DNA of 64,000 nucleotides, taken from positions 43,830,745-43,894,744 of the forward strand of contig CM075102.1 of assembly GCA_037576195.1 (NCBI GenBank), in the 5' to 3' direction. Shown one piece after another: positions 55,322-64,000 of the stretch. The DNA is from Phytoseiulus persimilis. Taxonomy: Eukaryota; Arthropoda; Arachnida; Mesostigmata; Phytoseiidae. Positions within the stretch are counted from its first letter, which is position 1, and each line of letters opens with the position of its first letter. Below the pieces are notes generated by a model. It was not told where the DNA came from. It made no database searches and saw only the letters and a list, made by a program, of their open reading frames with translations. The position numbers and the translations under genes were made by a program.

Positions 55322-56521
55322 ATGTCTCGTTCGGAAATCTCCAACGAGTCCTTCTCCCGAGCTCGAGTTGATGTGCGTCGGAACAATCTGTACGGACGTC
55401 GCGGATTCACTCGGTGAGGAAGTTTCTATGATCGCTCGGGCTCCCAGTTGAGCAAGTTAAGAGCGGAAATGATGTCAACCTATAATCTGTCAATCCAATG
55501 AATGACTGTGATTAATCCCAACTCTACCAACTCTGATCTGCTCGAGCGAACTTGCTACAAGATCGGAGAAAAATGGAGGCGCATCGAGTGCTCGATCTGA
55601 TGGTATCTTGCTCTTCGCAGACCCCACACGGCATCTCAGACACACGTATGCATCTGCGAAACATACAGCTACCAGACGAAAGTCTGAATCTTCTAAAAGG
55701 TAATTCCAGACCACTGGGCTCGTGTTATCATTGCTGACGAGCCTATGATGAAATATCAAGGGACGTAATTCAGACTCCTCTGAAGATTTTCAATTCAAAT
55801 TGCTGACCAGCTCGTTGTTGATCTCAGAAATTAAGGTGCTGCGGGGCGGAATAGTAAAATATGTGTGCTTTAAATGTTCCCTTTCCGTTTCAAGTCGTCG
55901 TTCCAATCCTCGAGGCGCACCGCAACTCGGAGACCGTCTCGAAGAATGGGTTATCTATGGAGGTAGAAACTGGGCTCGGGTATTCCGAGTTATATTCGCT
56001 TCGAGAGGTAAGAGTCTCATCCTTGTCGCGTCAGGGAACGATGCCGCAGCAATGATGACAACTTCATGCACCACGCTGAGAATCATGATTGATTACAATT
56101 TACCACTTAAACTGACGGATGCTGGTCATGAAAATATAATCTCGACTGTTTTTATGGAGCTAAATCGAACTCCTTCCTCCTCGCTGTAGATTCTTGGAAG
56201 GGCGCGTGCGTTTCGGACGGGACGACGATAGATTCGGAGAGGTAAGTCGCGTGGGTTTTGACCGATCCTCCTATCGAAGACTCTCCCATTGAGCCAAACA
56301 TGATGAAAATAACAGCGTCTGCAGTCGGATCCAGAATCGTCGTGCCTGAAAAGGCAGAACCCATCGGCGAAGGGTCCGGCTAAGACAGATAACTTTCTAC
56401 GTCTGAATCTCCCCCTACTCTCGCTTCCGTCGCTCGCTGTAGCTCATGACAACACCGTTCCTGACCTCAATTCTTTCTCTATAGGCTTTCGACAGACTCC
56501 GATCGTGTTCTGGAGCGATGA
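55322..56521 (+). CDS. Candidate five-exon gene for a basic Arg/Ser-rich protein
   Basis: Exons 55322-55413, 55562-55699, 55895-56007, 56190-56241 and 56485-56521 join in phase through gt..ag introns of 148-243 bp and give 143 residues from an ATG preceded by an in-frame stop. The product starts MSRSEISNESFSRARVDVRR, continues with NNLYGRRGFTRSEKNGGASS and RRKSESSKSRRSNPRG, has one ordered-looking stretch (DRLEEWVIYGGRNWARVFRV) and ends STDSDRVLER. The Arg/Ser/Lys-rich composition suggests a nuclear or nucleic-acid-binding protein, but no family is recognised. Exons are short, so chance open frames are possible; four consecutive phase matches are the main support. An acceptor at 55305 implies a non-coding 5' exon. 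Confidence 0.4.
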
Positions 56522-59500
56522 CTGGATTTCCAATCGTGGTAAGGAGTCCGTTCTGTTCCCTGTTGGCTTGAGCAGGTTTAAAGTAGTGATGATATCGATT
56601 ACCGCCCCAGGCTGAGTCCCTCATGATTGATTGGTTTTTCTGAGTTTCTGATGATCAAGCGACAAGCTTCCTGACGTCCTGATATCCCTGGCTAACTGTT
56701 CATTCTCTTTTCGCAGACTATCGATTCATTCCGATGGCAAAAGTGCAGGGTCGTGTTCAGAATCTCGTTCGACGGGAGGATAACTCAATCCTGTCGAGTA
56801 CGCTGACCTTGATTGACGAACCTTGAGCTAATCTCACCCTGGATACGCCCCTAATAACGCGCAGTTCTTGTGAAGATTGCTGAAACGAACGAGACTCATA
56901 GGCCGAGCCGCCTCGCAGCTGGACTACACGTCGGAGGTGAGATCCTCCGTTCTCTTTAGACGAAACCCGTAGACGATTCCCCCGTTTCATGTTGACATGT
57001 TTGGGGACCAGTCCTACGAGGTGACATTAATTCGGTCCATGGTTACTCGAGAGATCGGTTGTCGTTCTTTTGGGACTAGGTGATATTCGAAACAATCGGC
57101 TTTTCGATCTCGAAAGAGGTCAACAACCATATTCTCGAGTCTGATGTGACGAATCCTAGTATTCTTGATGTTCATCATGATGAAACAAACCTTCATTCAG
57201 ACTAGAGTCGCTGAAACCTGTGATGCTAAACGGCTTCCTGACGGTGAACAATCTTACCCCACAACCTACGGGAAGATTCGTTTTCCGCGAAAAGCGCAGG
57301 TTCTCTCAAGTCTCCCCTGTTACAGGAATATGGCTACAGCTACAGACCACTCGAGGGTAACTCGTTCGCCAATCTCGCTCCATCAAGGTAAGATATCCGT
57401 GAAGTTCGAACCCTCGCGACGCTGCTGAGTGATCACTGAGCTGAATGATGAAATTCAAATCGTTTTTGGTCTTCTTTTCCCGGCAGACTGATCAATGGTG
57501 AATTAGATATACTGAATGAAACTTTTCTCGATTCTGAATTTGAGTGGTAAGCCGGGGAGGTTCTGATGATGAATTCCCATCCTCAGGTCGGGTTACGGAG
57601 CTCATTCGTGGAACGATGCTTCTCAGTGGAGCCTAACGGGGTAAGTCTTCAATCTCTATCTGCTCTGAACGCTCACAGGCGGAACTAACATGATGGTCTT
57701 ACATCTTTCGGGTCCTAATATCCTTGCGGACAACATACCCATTTGCTGATTGAAGACAGAAATCAAAAGTCCACCTGGAGCGCTGAGCATTTCTTAAATT
57801 GATTCTGTGTTTCAGATATTTGACGCCAGTCACCTGAGAAGCGGTCGTTCGCGAAGCGGACAGAGAGCGAAAGCCCGAATACGATGAAAGGTACGGCAAC
57901 TCACGCCGCTCACCTCATTGCGATGCATAAACTGACTATGATGACTCAAGACGGGACCGATCATATGAAGACAAATCACCGGACTGATATTTGGAATCAT
58001 TCGGAGACTGTCCGATCTGGAAGATCCGCCAGATACTCACCGGAACTCTCGCTGTTCTAGGTGCCGTAGAAAATTCGCAACGAAAGTTCTCACATTCCTG
58101 CTAGGAAGAGGTTCGTCTCGTTTTTATTTGTGAAGTTTCTGTTGTTTCACTATGATGACTACCTAGCTCACTCTGAAATCCAAGTGTGGACCTTCATACC
58201 TACATTATCTGATGCAATCGCTCTCATCGCGGGAAGAACGAGATCTGATAGCAATTTTGACGGGTGATTCCATCCTCCACAGACGGCTCGATGCTATCTT
58301 CGTTTGAGATCTCATTCCGATCAGCGCTCGCAAGCTCAACGGAATCAGGTATGTGTGACGTTTTTACGCACTGATTTTTTCCGATCTGACGCGCGAGGCT
58401 GCAGAGCATGATGAATATACCTAGCTCACTCTGAAAATGAGGTGAAGACTTTCAATACCTACATTATCTGATGCGATGAAAGTCAGCTGCATTCTTGTTC
58501 GCTTCGAATCATTCCTGATATAGTTTCTTCCTGCTTTCAGCAGTCATCCGGATTTGGACCGTTCAAGACAAGCCTTGTTTGAAAGATGTGTGACGGTACG
58601 TACACAAGTGAAGGAGTGAACTCCAGGAACAGAATATTTTTCAACCTGGTGTGCCAGTTCCGGAAGCACTACCAAGTGTTGCAGAGCTGCCGACGTCTGA
58701 TGGGCATTCTGTGTCAAAGGGGTGCAAGACCGAGCACGCCTGAAAAACCCAACGACTTTACGTTCACGTAGAGATAGTTGTACAAACGGGCGTGAACATT
58801 CTCGCCACATTGTTGGTCTCCGATATTCTCGCCGCATCTCGCTTACCCCAGGATGAGGTTCAACCCTTTTCCTGGAATCTATTTGGATGCTAAAACGAAT
58901 ACTCACTGACGTGGTGTCGGAAGTCATCGCGATATGTTTCGTCTCGTTCAGCGAGTGCACAGCATCTGCAGCACCGTACTGTGTTGCGAGAAACAGTTCC
59001 TTTCATACTGCAATTGTCATCAACCGCTCTTCCCTCGTTGCAGGTGATCCGATGCGGTGTCTGGAGGACGGATGGCATTCGGATTCGATGCTCACAGTGG
59101 TTCGGAGCGGAAACTTGATCTTACATTCAAAAGAGTGACCGAACAATGACGGATCAGGGGAAGCGCGCTGCGGAATGGCTTCAAGACCGCACGAAGGAAT
59201 GAGGTGGAGCGCGAAACGAGTATGAGCTCCAGATATTGCTGACTCAATAAAAAGTTTGTCATGATCCATTAGCCCCGTCCAATATTCCTTCTCTGTAGTT
59301 GCTTCATTTGGTTCTGTCTTGGCCGCCATGGAAAGACGGACCAATCGATGACCGATAATCTATGAGTTCCCACACTGGACCTGAGCCCCTCTAAAAATGG
59401 AAAATGGAAATTCATAATCTTGGAAGCACTCGAGATAGACCATGACATCCGAGAGCGTATTGGTTCACTGCAATGAGCTCCAAAAGATAGCTTCGCTGTT

Positions 59501-60250
59501 TTCACTGCTTATTTCTGTCTCTTACGGTGCTTAGTAGAAGAATATGACAACTTTTGTTCAGCTCACTGTGTCGGCCAATTCTGGTCTTGACACTTTTTCG
59601 CCCATGTCCCACCATTTCGATTCGAATGTTGGAAAACTCCTAGAAACATCCGAGTTCCGCACTTGGAATTCAAGGCTCGAATCTGTATTCGAAGTTTCCA
59701 AGAGACGCAACGAATTTCCCGAGCAATCTTTAAAGATGGAGGGAAGAATTTTATGATCGATACTGATCATCACAGTGATGTGGGCCCATTGTGATTTCCA
59801 TCGGTTTCTCGTCCTTAGCCCCATGACGAAGGAAACGATGACGAGAAGAATAATGAACACAACAAAGCAATATTCCAAAGCTCGTTGTGGTGGACGTGTT
59901 CACTCATGGGACATATCCCTGAGTTGGAGATTCACAGTCGTCGTTGTTTACTCCGATAGACCGAAGACTGCCGCTCCAGATCACACGAAAAAAGAATCAT
60001 ACCAGGAATAGTCCTAACATTGGCCTACATGGCATCACGCATGGCGTAGATCGCGAGCGTAAGAAATCTTCATTCCTTCTCCCTTCTTGCTCGTTTTGAC
60101 AGGCACGGCGAATCACGACAGGTTCCGTAGTCCGCTCGTTATAAAGGACAGAGGGCGGACTCGAGATGCGAGAAGATGAAGAGATACAGAACAACATCAA
60201 CCAAATTCCAGGCGACAGCTTGCTCTTCCTGTCGCTCGTGAATGACTCTC
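56522..60250. other. Stretch with no firm gene; one 60-bp direct repeat
   Basis: Several short candidate exons with good splice signals occur on the plus strand between 56.7 and 57.9 kb but do not assemble uniquely. A minus frame at 59558-59878 includes one strong hydrophobic helix (YCFVVFIILLVIVSFVMGL). The 58.16/58.41 kb direct repeat is listed separately. Confidence 0.35.
58159..58478. repeat. Direct repeat, two ~60-bp copies 255 bp apart
   Basis: CTAGCTCACTCTGAAA and, about 25 bases later, ATACCTACATTATCTGATGC occur together at 58162-58216 and again at about 58420-58475, with diverged sequence between the two blocks in each copy. Confidence 0.75.
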
Positions 60251-60253
60251 GAA

Positions 60254-60320
60254 TCAAAATTAGCTCAGCATCCACGAGGAATTGCCTCGTCCCGGGTTCG
60301 ATTCCCGGCGTTGACTTCGC
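60254..60320 (+). mobile_element. tRNA-like sequence, probable SINE head or tRNA pseudogene
   Basis: TAGCTCAGCA (60261-60270) resembles an A box and GGTTCGATTCC (60295-60305) is a perfect B box; the T stem CCGGG/CCCGG is intact. A D-loop segment is missing and the acceptor stem pairs poorly, so it is not a functional tRNA. It overlaps an antisense open frame of 180 codons, which is therefore a shadow. Confidence 0.45.
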
Positions 60321-60510
60321 CTTGATGGTTAACTGGTGGTACTCCTGAGCATTCATGACCGATCCAATCCAGCATTTTGAGTGATATTTATATTCAGTTG
60401 ACGGATGCATTGGGGAGCTACGTCCCCGATCGGAGTGAAGTAATCGTTGTCCATTGTCTCCGAAATTGATAATCGTCGCTAGGTTAGCTCGCCAGCAGTC
60501 GGCATGAGCC

Positions 60511-61559
60511 TCAAAACGGCAATTTCGTGTGGTAGCCATCGATCCACTGCTGCAGTACTTCTCTCAGCAGATAAGACAGGAAGGAATTGCTGAATTGGGG
60601 GAAAATTCTCACTGATCCTTCAAAGAATATCCGGAATGCGATAGACACCGGATAAAACCCCGTGATTTTCACGTACGGCTGTCTCTGAACGGTAATCGCC
60701 ATATTTGTAATCTGAAACAGCGAGGTATCCGCGCTTGTGATCATCATTCAAATCTTTGTTAGTGAGTTAATCACAAATATGTCGGCGAGCTCATCCCGAC
60801 TCACCTTTGGGGCTTCGCCGGTCTCCGCTTTCCTGAGAGGCCAATAAGCGGTGATATCCGCGGCGAAGAGTTGCCAAGCTGCTGTGAGCGTCCCACCGCC
60901 GTAACTCAGGGGATAATTTATATCGAAGTCGAAGAAGAAGTCTTGCACGGTCATCTAGCGATGTTAACTCTTCGTAGATCACTGACTATAGATGGTTTCC
61001 CCATCAGATCTCCACAGGAGCGAGGTAGGTTCCCACGTACCGTTGCTTTGAAGCGAACGTAGTCTCCTGTGTCGTCGCAAAGAGCTGATATACCACTGGG
61101 AAATGCCAACCCATACAGCCCTCTGGCTCGGCCGTTGCAGATCTTGAAGAAGATGTGAGGAAGGGGCATTTCGATTTTAGATCGCTGAACCATCGAGTTT
61201 GCAACCGGAAAGTGTTTGATACCTTGAATACACCGTACTCCTGACATGTTCCGAGTGGGTTGGGTTCATTCCTCCGCAGGGTCTCTCGATTCGCATCCAA
61301 AACTCCGTTGACGAGAGTCGTGATGAAATCGTCGCCCAAGCACAGGAGAGAAGTCTGCCGGCGAGTTCGATTGCCTGCCGCCAACCCCGCCGAGCACATC
61401 ACGAAACTTGGCGGGGAATTTTGTTCAGTTATTATGTACTCGTACAACGCACGAATCGTTCTCTGTTCCGCGGGGAGACTCACACGAAAAGCTCGAGCAA
61501 TCGATCCGGGACTCTCATTGTTGTTCGGGGATTCCTTGCGCGCGAGCCTTCCAATGACG
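60511..61559 (-). CDS. 3' part of an unidentified multi-exon gene
   Basis: Four minus-strand exons fit together: 61223-61559, 61041-61142 (acceptor cttcttcaag), 60805-60954 (acceptor catcgctag) and 60511-60711 (acceptor gctgtttcag), all later junctions in phase 0, ending TGA. The product contains LPAEQRTIRALYEYIITEQN, LLCLGDDFITTLVNGVLDAN, LCDDTGDYVRFKA, FFFDFDINYPLSYGGGTLTA and VQRQPYVKITGFYPVS. The first exon begins in phase 2, so at least one upstream exon is missing. The segments look like genuine folded protein, but I do not recognise the family; the last exon faintly recalls a C-terminal segment of 7-helix chemoreceptors, which I do not trust. The tail SYLLREVLQQWIDG is amphipathic. Confidence 0.5.
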
Positions 61560-63020
61560 CTGGAATTAGGTCGTCACTTTGACGTTTATAGGCCGACGCC
61601 ACCGGCAAACCGCTGTGAGCTCAGTCCTTAATTGAAATGCTGGAAAATCTTCATAAAAACGGTGATGACTGTATTGCCTCAAGGCAGTATGTCCCCGTGG
61701 AATCAGTCACGATCGAAAGGCGCCACAGGCACTTCGGTTCTGTTGCTCCCGGGAATATTCAGGAAAAAGCGTGTACCACATCGATTCTCGAATGGTGGAT
61801 ATCACAAACATGGAAGGGAGGAGCGTGATCAGGACCTAGGTGGGAAGAACGGTTGCTGATAGCGGGGAACGGGGGAATTAATGATTTCATTCACTCCCAC
61901 CGCGAACTCGATACGTTTCCCACGTTCTCAAACCAGGAATATATGCTCCAAACTTCCCTTTTGTATCGAGAGGCAGTTCGGTCGGGGTCACTCAAGCTTT
62001 GCGCAAAACCCGGCCCGACACGCTGTGGGACATGTGTCCTACAAATGGAACAAACTAATCAGGGGCACCAATGACTGGAGCGGCGGAATTCTTGAGGAAA
62101 CGAGTAGTGACGGAATCTATTCTATCAATCAAGAACCGACCTCATCTCTGATGAGACTCGATCAGTGGCTATCGTTACCCCGTATACTCAAGCCGTAAGT
62201 GATTCGAGCTCCTGCAAATGCAGGCCTCCGCCAAGCTGGAACTCATTATAGCCAAGGCGTGAACGGACATGAAGCTCGGAGTCCGATCCACTTCCAGAAG
62301 GCGGAACAGAACAATGGAATCGTCGAGTTTCGCGGAAGTCGGTCTGCTTTCAGATCCGGCCACGCTCGAATGTGGAAGCTGAGTTAATCCCGCGAATTTC
62401 ATAAATCCAACAATTTCTCTGTGCTTTCTGAGTCTTCAGCGATCGGAAGTTGGGGTTCAGATCTTCAGATGAGGGACTTCTGTTTGGACTGAAAACATCA
62501 CTGGAACTCTTGGTTGTGTGCACGCATGTGAATCCCGATAATTTTGCACGTAGCAACGTTCCGTCTGTTGCGGAAAAATGCCAGATCTTGAACCTCCATC
62601 GATGACTATGAGCTCTGGGAATATTCATGGTTGAGAATTGAGTCCCTTATCTCTCTGATTTCAGGGTAAGCAGATTTATTCACTCGCCATTACGAGAAGC
62701 TGGCATATATCAAAAGAGCAGAAAGGCGTATTTTCATGGGATGGTCCCGAATTACTCGGCGCGTAACCTCAGCTCCCGAGTCTCCGTGGACGTTTCCTCA
62801 TCTACAGTGGGAAACAGAAGATACCGAGCTTCTAAAAGAGCAAGCGTGGTAGACACCGAATCGGGCGGAGAACTAACTCAGCAGGTGACGAGCTTGTCAG
62901 TTATCAAACCCTGTGAAGCATCTATAAATGACTCCGGATGACTTCCGAACACTCCCGGTTTATTCTCTATCGCTCATATTGACAACACGATCACACTCCT
63001 TGGACTCCAAGTTCCCTCGC
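61560..63020. other. Between the unknown gene and NDUFA13; no supported gene
   Basis: Probably contains the 5' exons of the 60.5-61.6 kb gene on the minus strand, but I could not connect any candidate in phase. Open frames of 75-105 codons occur on both strands. Confidence 0.4.
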
Positions 63021-63713
63021 CTAAGCGGTAAGGTTAATGCGATTGAAATGGATCTGCGGGAAGTGCCAAATGCCACTGGCCTCCCTCAAAGAGGTGTGGG
63101 CGAAGTAGTCCATCGGGCTAGGATCCAGGTGGTAATCGTCAGGCAGCGTCTTGTAGATGGGCAAGCCGTGTAGATGTCCGACCTGGAGATTGGATCAGCG
63201 GTGATGAGAGTTCAAAGCGAGCACCAATTATTGTCGGCCGACCCAATGAACAGCCATCAAGTCTCATGAATTCGTTGGACTCGGAATCAGAACTCCCGAG
63301 ATACTGTGCAGCCGTGCAAACTTCGCATTCGCTCGAGAGCAAATAATGTCATTCTCATCTTGACTGCGTGGCCTACCACCCGTTCTAAAGACGCTTACCT
63401 TCCAGCTAGGGACGTCTTTCATGACCTTCTCTTCCTCGTCGTGAATTTTCTTCAGATATTTCATATAAGCCCTGTCACGCTCGGCGAGCACGAATGGATT
63501 TATAGCAATCTCACGGTCAGCGTTGTCCAATTTCTTATGAAAATCTCGTTTGAATGCAGCATAATATCCGACAAAACTGACGAAAGTCATCGAGCCAAAG
63601 TACGCGAAGAGAAAACGGTTTGAGAAGTACTTCTGACCGGGAAGTCTCTGATAGGGCACGGCTTTATAGCCGCCCTCGGGCGGCATGTCCTGCTTGTGGG
63701 CAGCGAAAGCCAT
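63021..63713 (-). CDS. NDUFA13: NADH dehydrogenase [ubiquinone] 1 alpha subcomplex subunit 13 (GRIM-19)
   Basis: Two minus-strand exons, 63399-63713 and 63021-63182, join in phase 0 (donor gtaagc, acceptor ctccag) and give a complete 158-residue protein from ATG 63711-63713 to TAG. It begins MAFAAHKQDMPPEGGYKAVP with the family's PPxGGY..PY element, has one membrane helix at about residues 34-54 (FLFAYFGSMTFVSFVGYYAA), then a charged helical region (YMKYLKKIHDEEEKVMKDVP) and the conserved WKVG junction at the splice site, continuing LPIYKTLPDDYH. It is an accessory subunit of mitochondrial complex I in the inner membrane, needed for assembly. It is slightly longer than the usual about 144 residues. 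The frame is open upstream of this ATG but has no other ATG. Confidence 0.95.
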
Positions 63714-64000
63714 CGCCGAGAATGGCTGCAGGGGGCTGATTCCTCGACAGAATTGCCTCCACTGGACGTTTTTCCCTGCCAACCACGGTCGCGGTGCTAG
63801 AGGACGAGCTCGTTGTTGATAAACAAGCAGAACGCTGAAACCGAAGCAGCCAACCCGCTGACTTTGAATGTTCTGTGGAAGCCTCGGGTCTATTCCATCG
63901 AAAGAGCGTCCACTTCTCAGAGAACTGTCAGGATGGATTGTCTGTGAGCAAGAGCATGGGAATAATCTTCAAAACCGCACATCACTGCTGGACGTTATCC
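63714..64000. other. 5' flank of NDUFA13
   Basis: Presumed promoter and 5' UTR of the complex I subunit gene. No TATA box is seen in the first 150 bp, as usual for a housekeeping gene. Confidence 0.4.

Noticed and set aside
56485..56820. Alternative frame reading FRQTPIVFWSDDWISNR joined to DYRFIPMAKVQGRV
   Set aside because: The two pieces splice in phase with each other but not with any upstream exon; kept only as a note.
59558..59878. Minus-strand frame with one strong hydrophobic helix
   Set aside because: Could be a membrane-anchor exon, but no partner exon or acceptor of good quality was found.
59997..60539. 180-codon minus-strand frame
   Set aside because: Runs through the tRNA-like element (its GIEPGTRQ string is the usual antisense translation of a B box) and overlaps the last exon of the 60.5 kb gene.
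1..64000. CRISPR arrays, operons or other prokaryotic systems
   Set aside because: Spliced genes, poly(A) signals and TATA promoters show a eukaryotic genome; the tandem arrays have no spacer structure.

Overview
The window is nuclear DNA from an arthropod, most likely an acarine and probably a mesostigmatan mite. The reasons are two Rebers-Riddiford (RR) cuticle-protein genes whose post-RR tail (an ELGTESKNPADVTIQSSAP-type block) is typical of mites and ticks, short introns of about 90-350 bp with gt..ag borders, base composition near 50% GC by eye, and TATA/initiator promoters in front of secreted-protein genes. The species cannot be fixed from sequence alone; a phytoseiid such as Galendromus is a guess. 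Most open reading frames here are chance frames in roughly 50% GC intergenic or intronic DNA. I kept genes whose exons join in phase across gt..ag introns, whose family I recognise, or which have a signal peptide plus promoter.

Layout. 0-1.4 kb: last two coding exons of a U1/matrin-type C2H2 zinc-finger protein (+). 1.4-7.9 kb: nothing recognised. 7.9-8.8 kb: long-inverted-repeat (foldback) element with mariner-like ends and a TA duplication; a deleted relative lies at 20.4 kb. 10-11 kb: arrays of a dispersed ~45-bp minisatellite that returns at 31.2, 32.0-33.5 and 37.7 kb. 13.0 kb: a diverged 135-bp tandem duplication. 14.5 and 16.7 kb: two decayed LINE 3' ends on opposite strands. 17.5/19.5 kb: a divergent pair of proline-rich paralogues. 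18.4 and 60.3 kb: tRNA-like SINE heads. 21.8-23.7 kb (-): a complete five-exon MFSD4/NAGLT1-like sugar transporter. 27.2-29.8 kb (-): a 509-bp tandem array, each unit carrying a phase 1-1 exon, with ABAB higher-order order. 33.5-34.3 kb: a second foldback element, abutting the minisatellite at a single undetermined base. 34.8-35.35 kb (-): a Gly/His/Tyr-rich secreted protein. 44.5 kb (+): a possible terminal exon. 45.1-46.1 and 49.1-49.7 kb (+): two RR cuticle proteins. 47.6-48.0 kb (-): a candidate secreted protein. 52.1-52.9 kb (+): a three-exon Cys-rich secreted protein of unknown family. 55.3-56.5 kb (+): a candidate five-exon basic protein. 60.5-61.6 kb (-): the 3' half of an unknown multi-exon gene. 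63.0-63.7 kb (-): NDUFA13/GRIM-19, complete in two exons.

How the genes relate. The cuticle pair and the Gly/His/Tyr-rich protein suggest a neighbourhood of genes for the extracellular matrix or cuticle, each with a short first coding segment or signal peptide behind a TATA box. The transporter and the complex I subunit are unrelated housekeeping genes. There is no operon-like structure. The least explained material is the duplicated-exon array at 27-30 kb, the two long foldback elements and the orphan secreted proteins.
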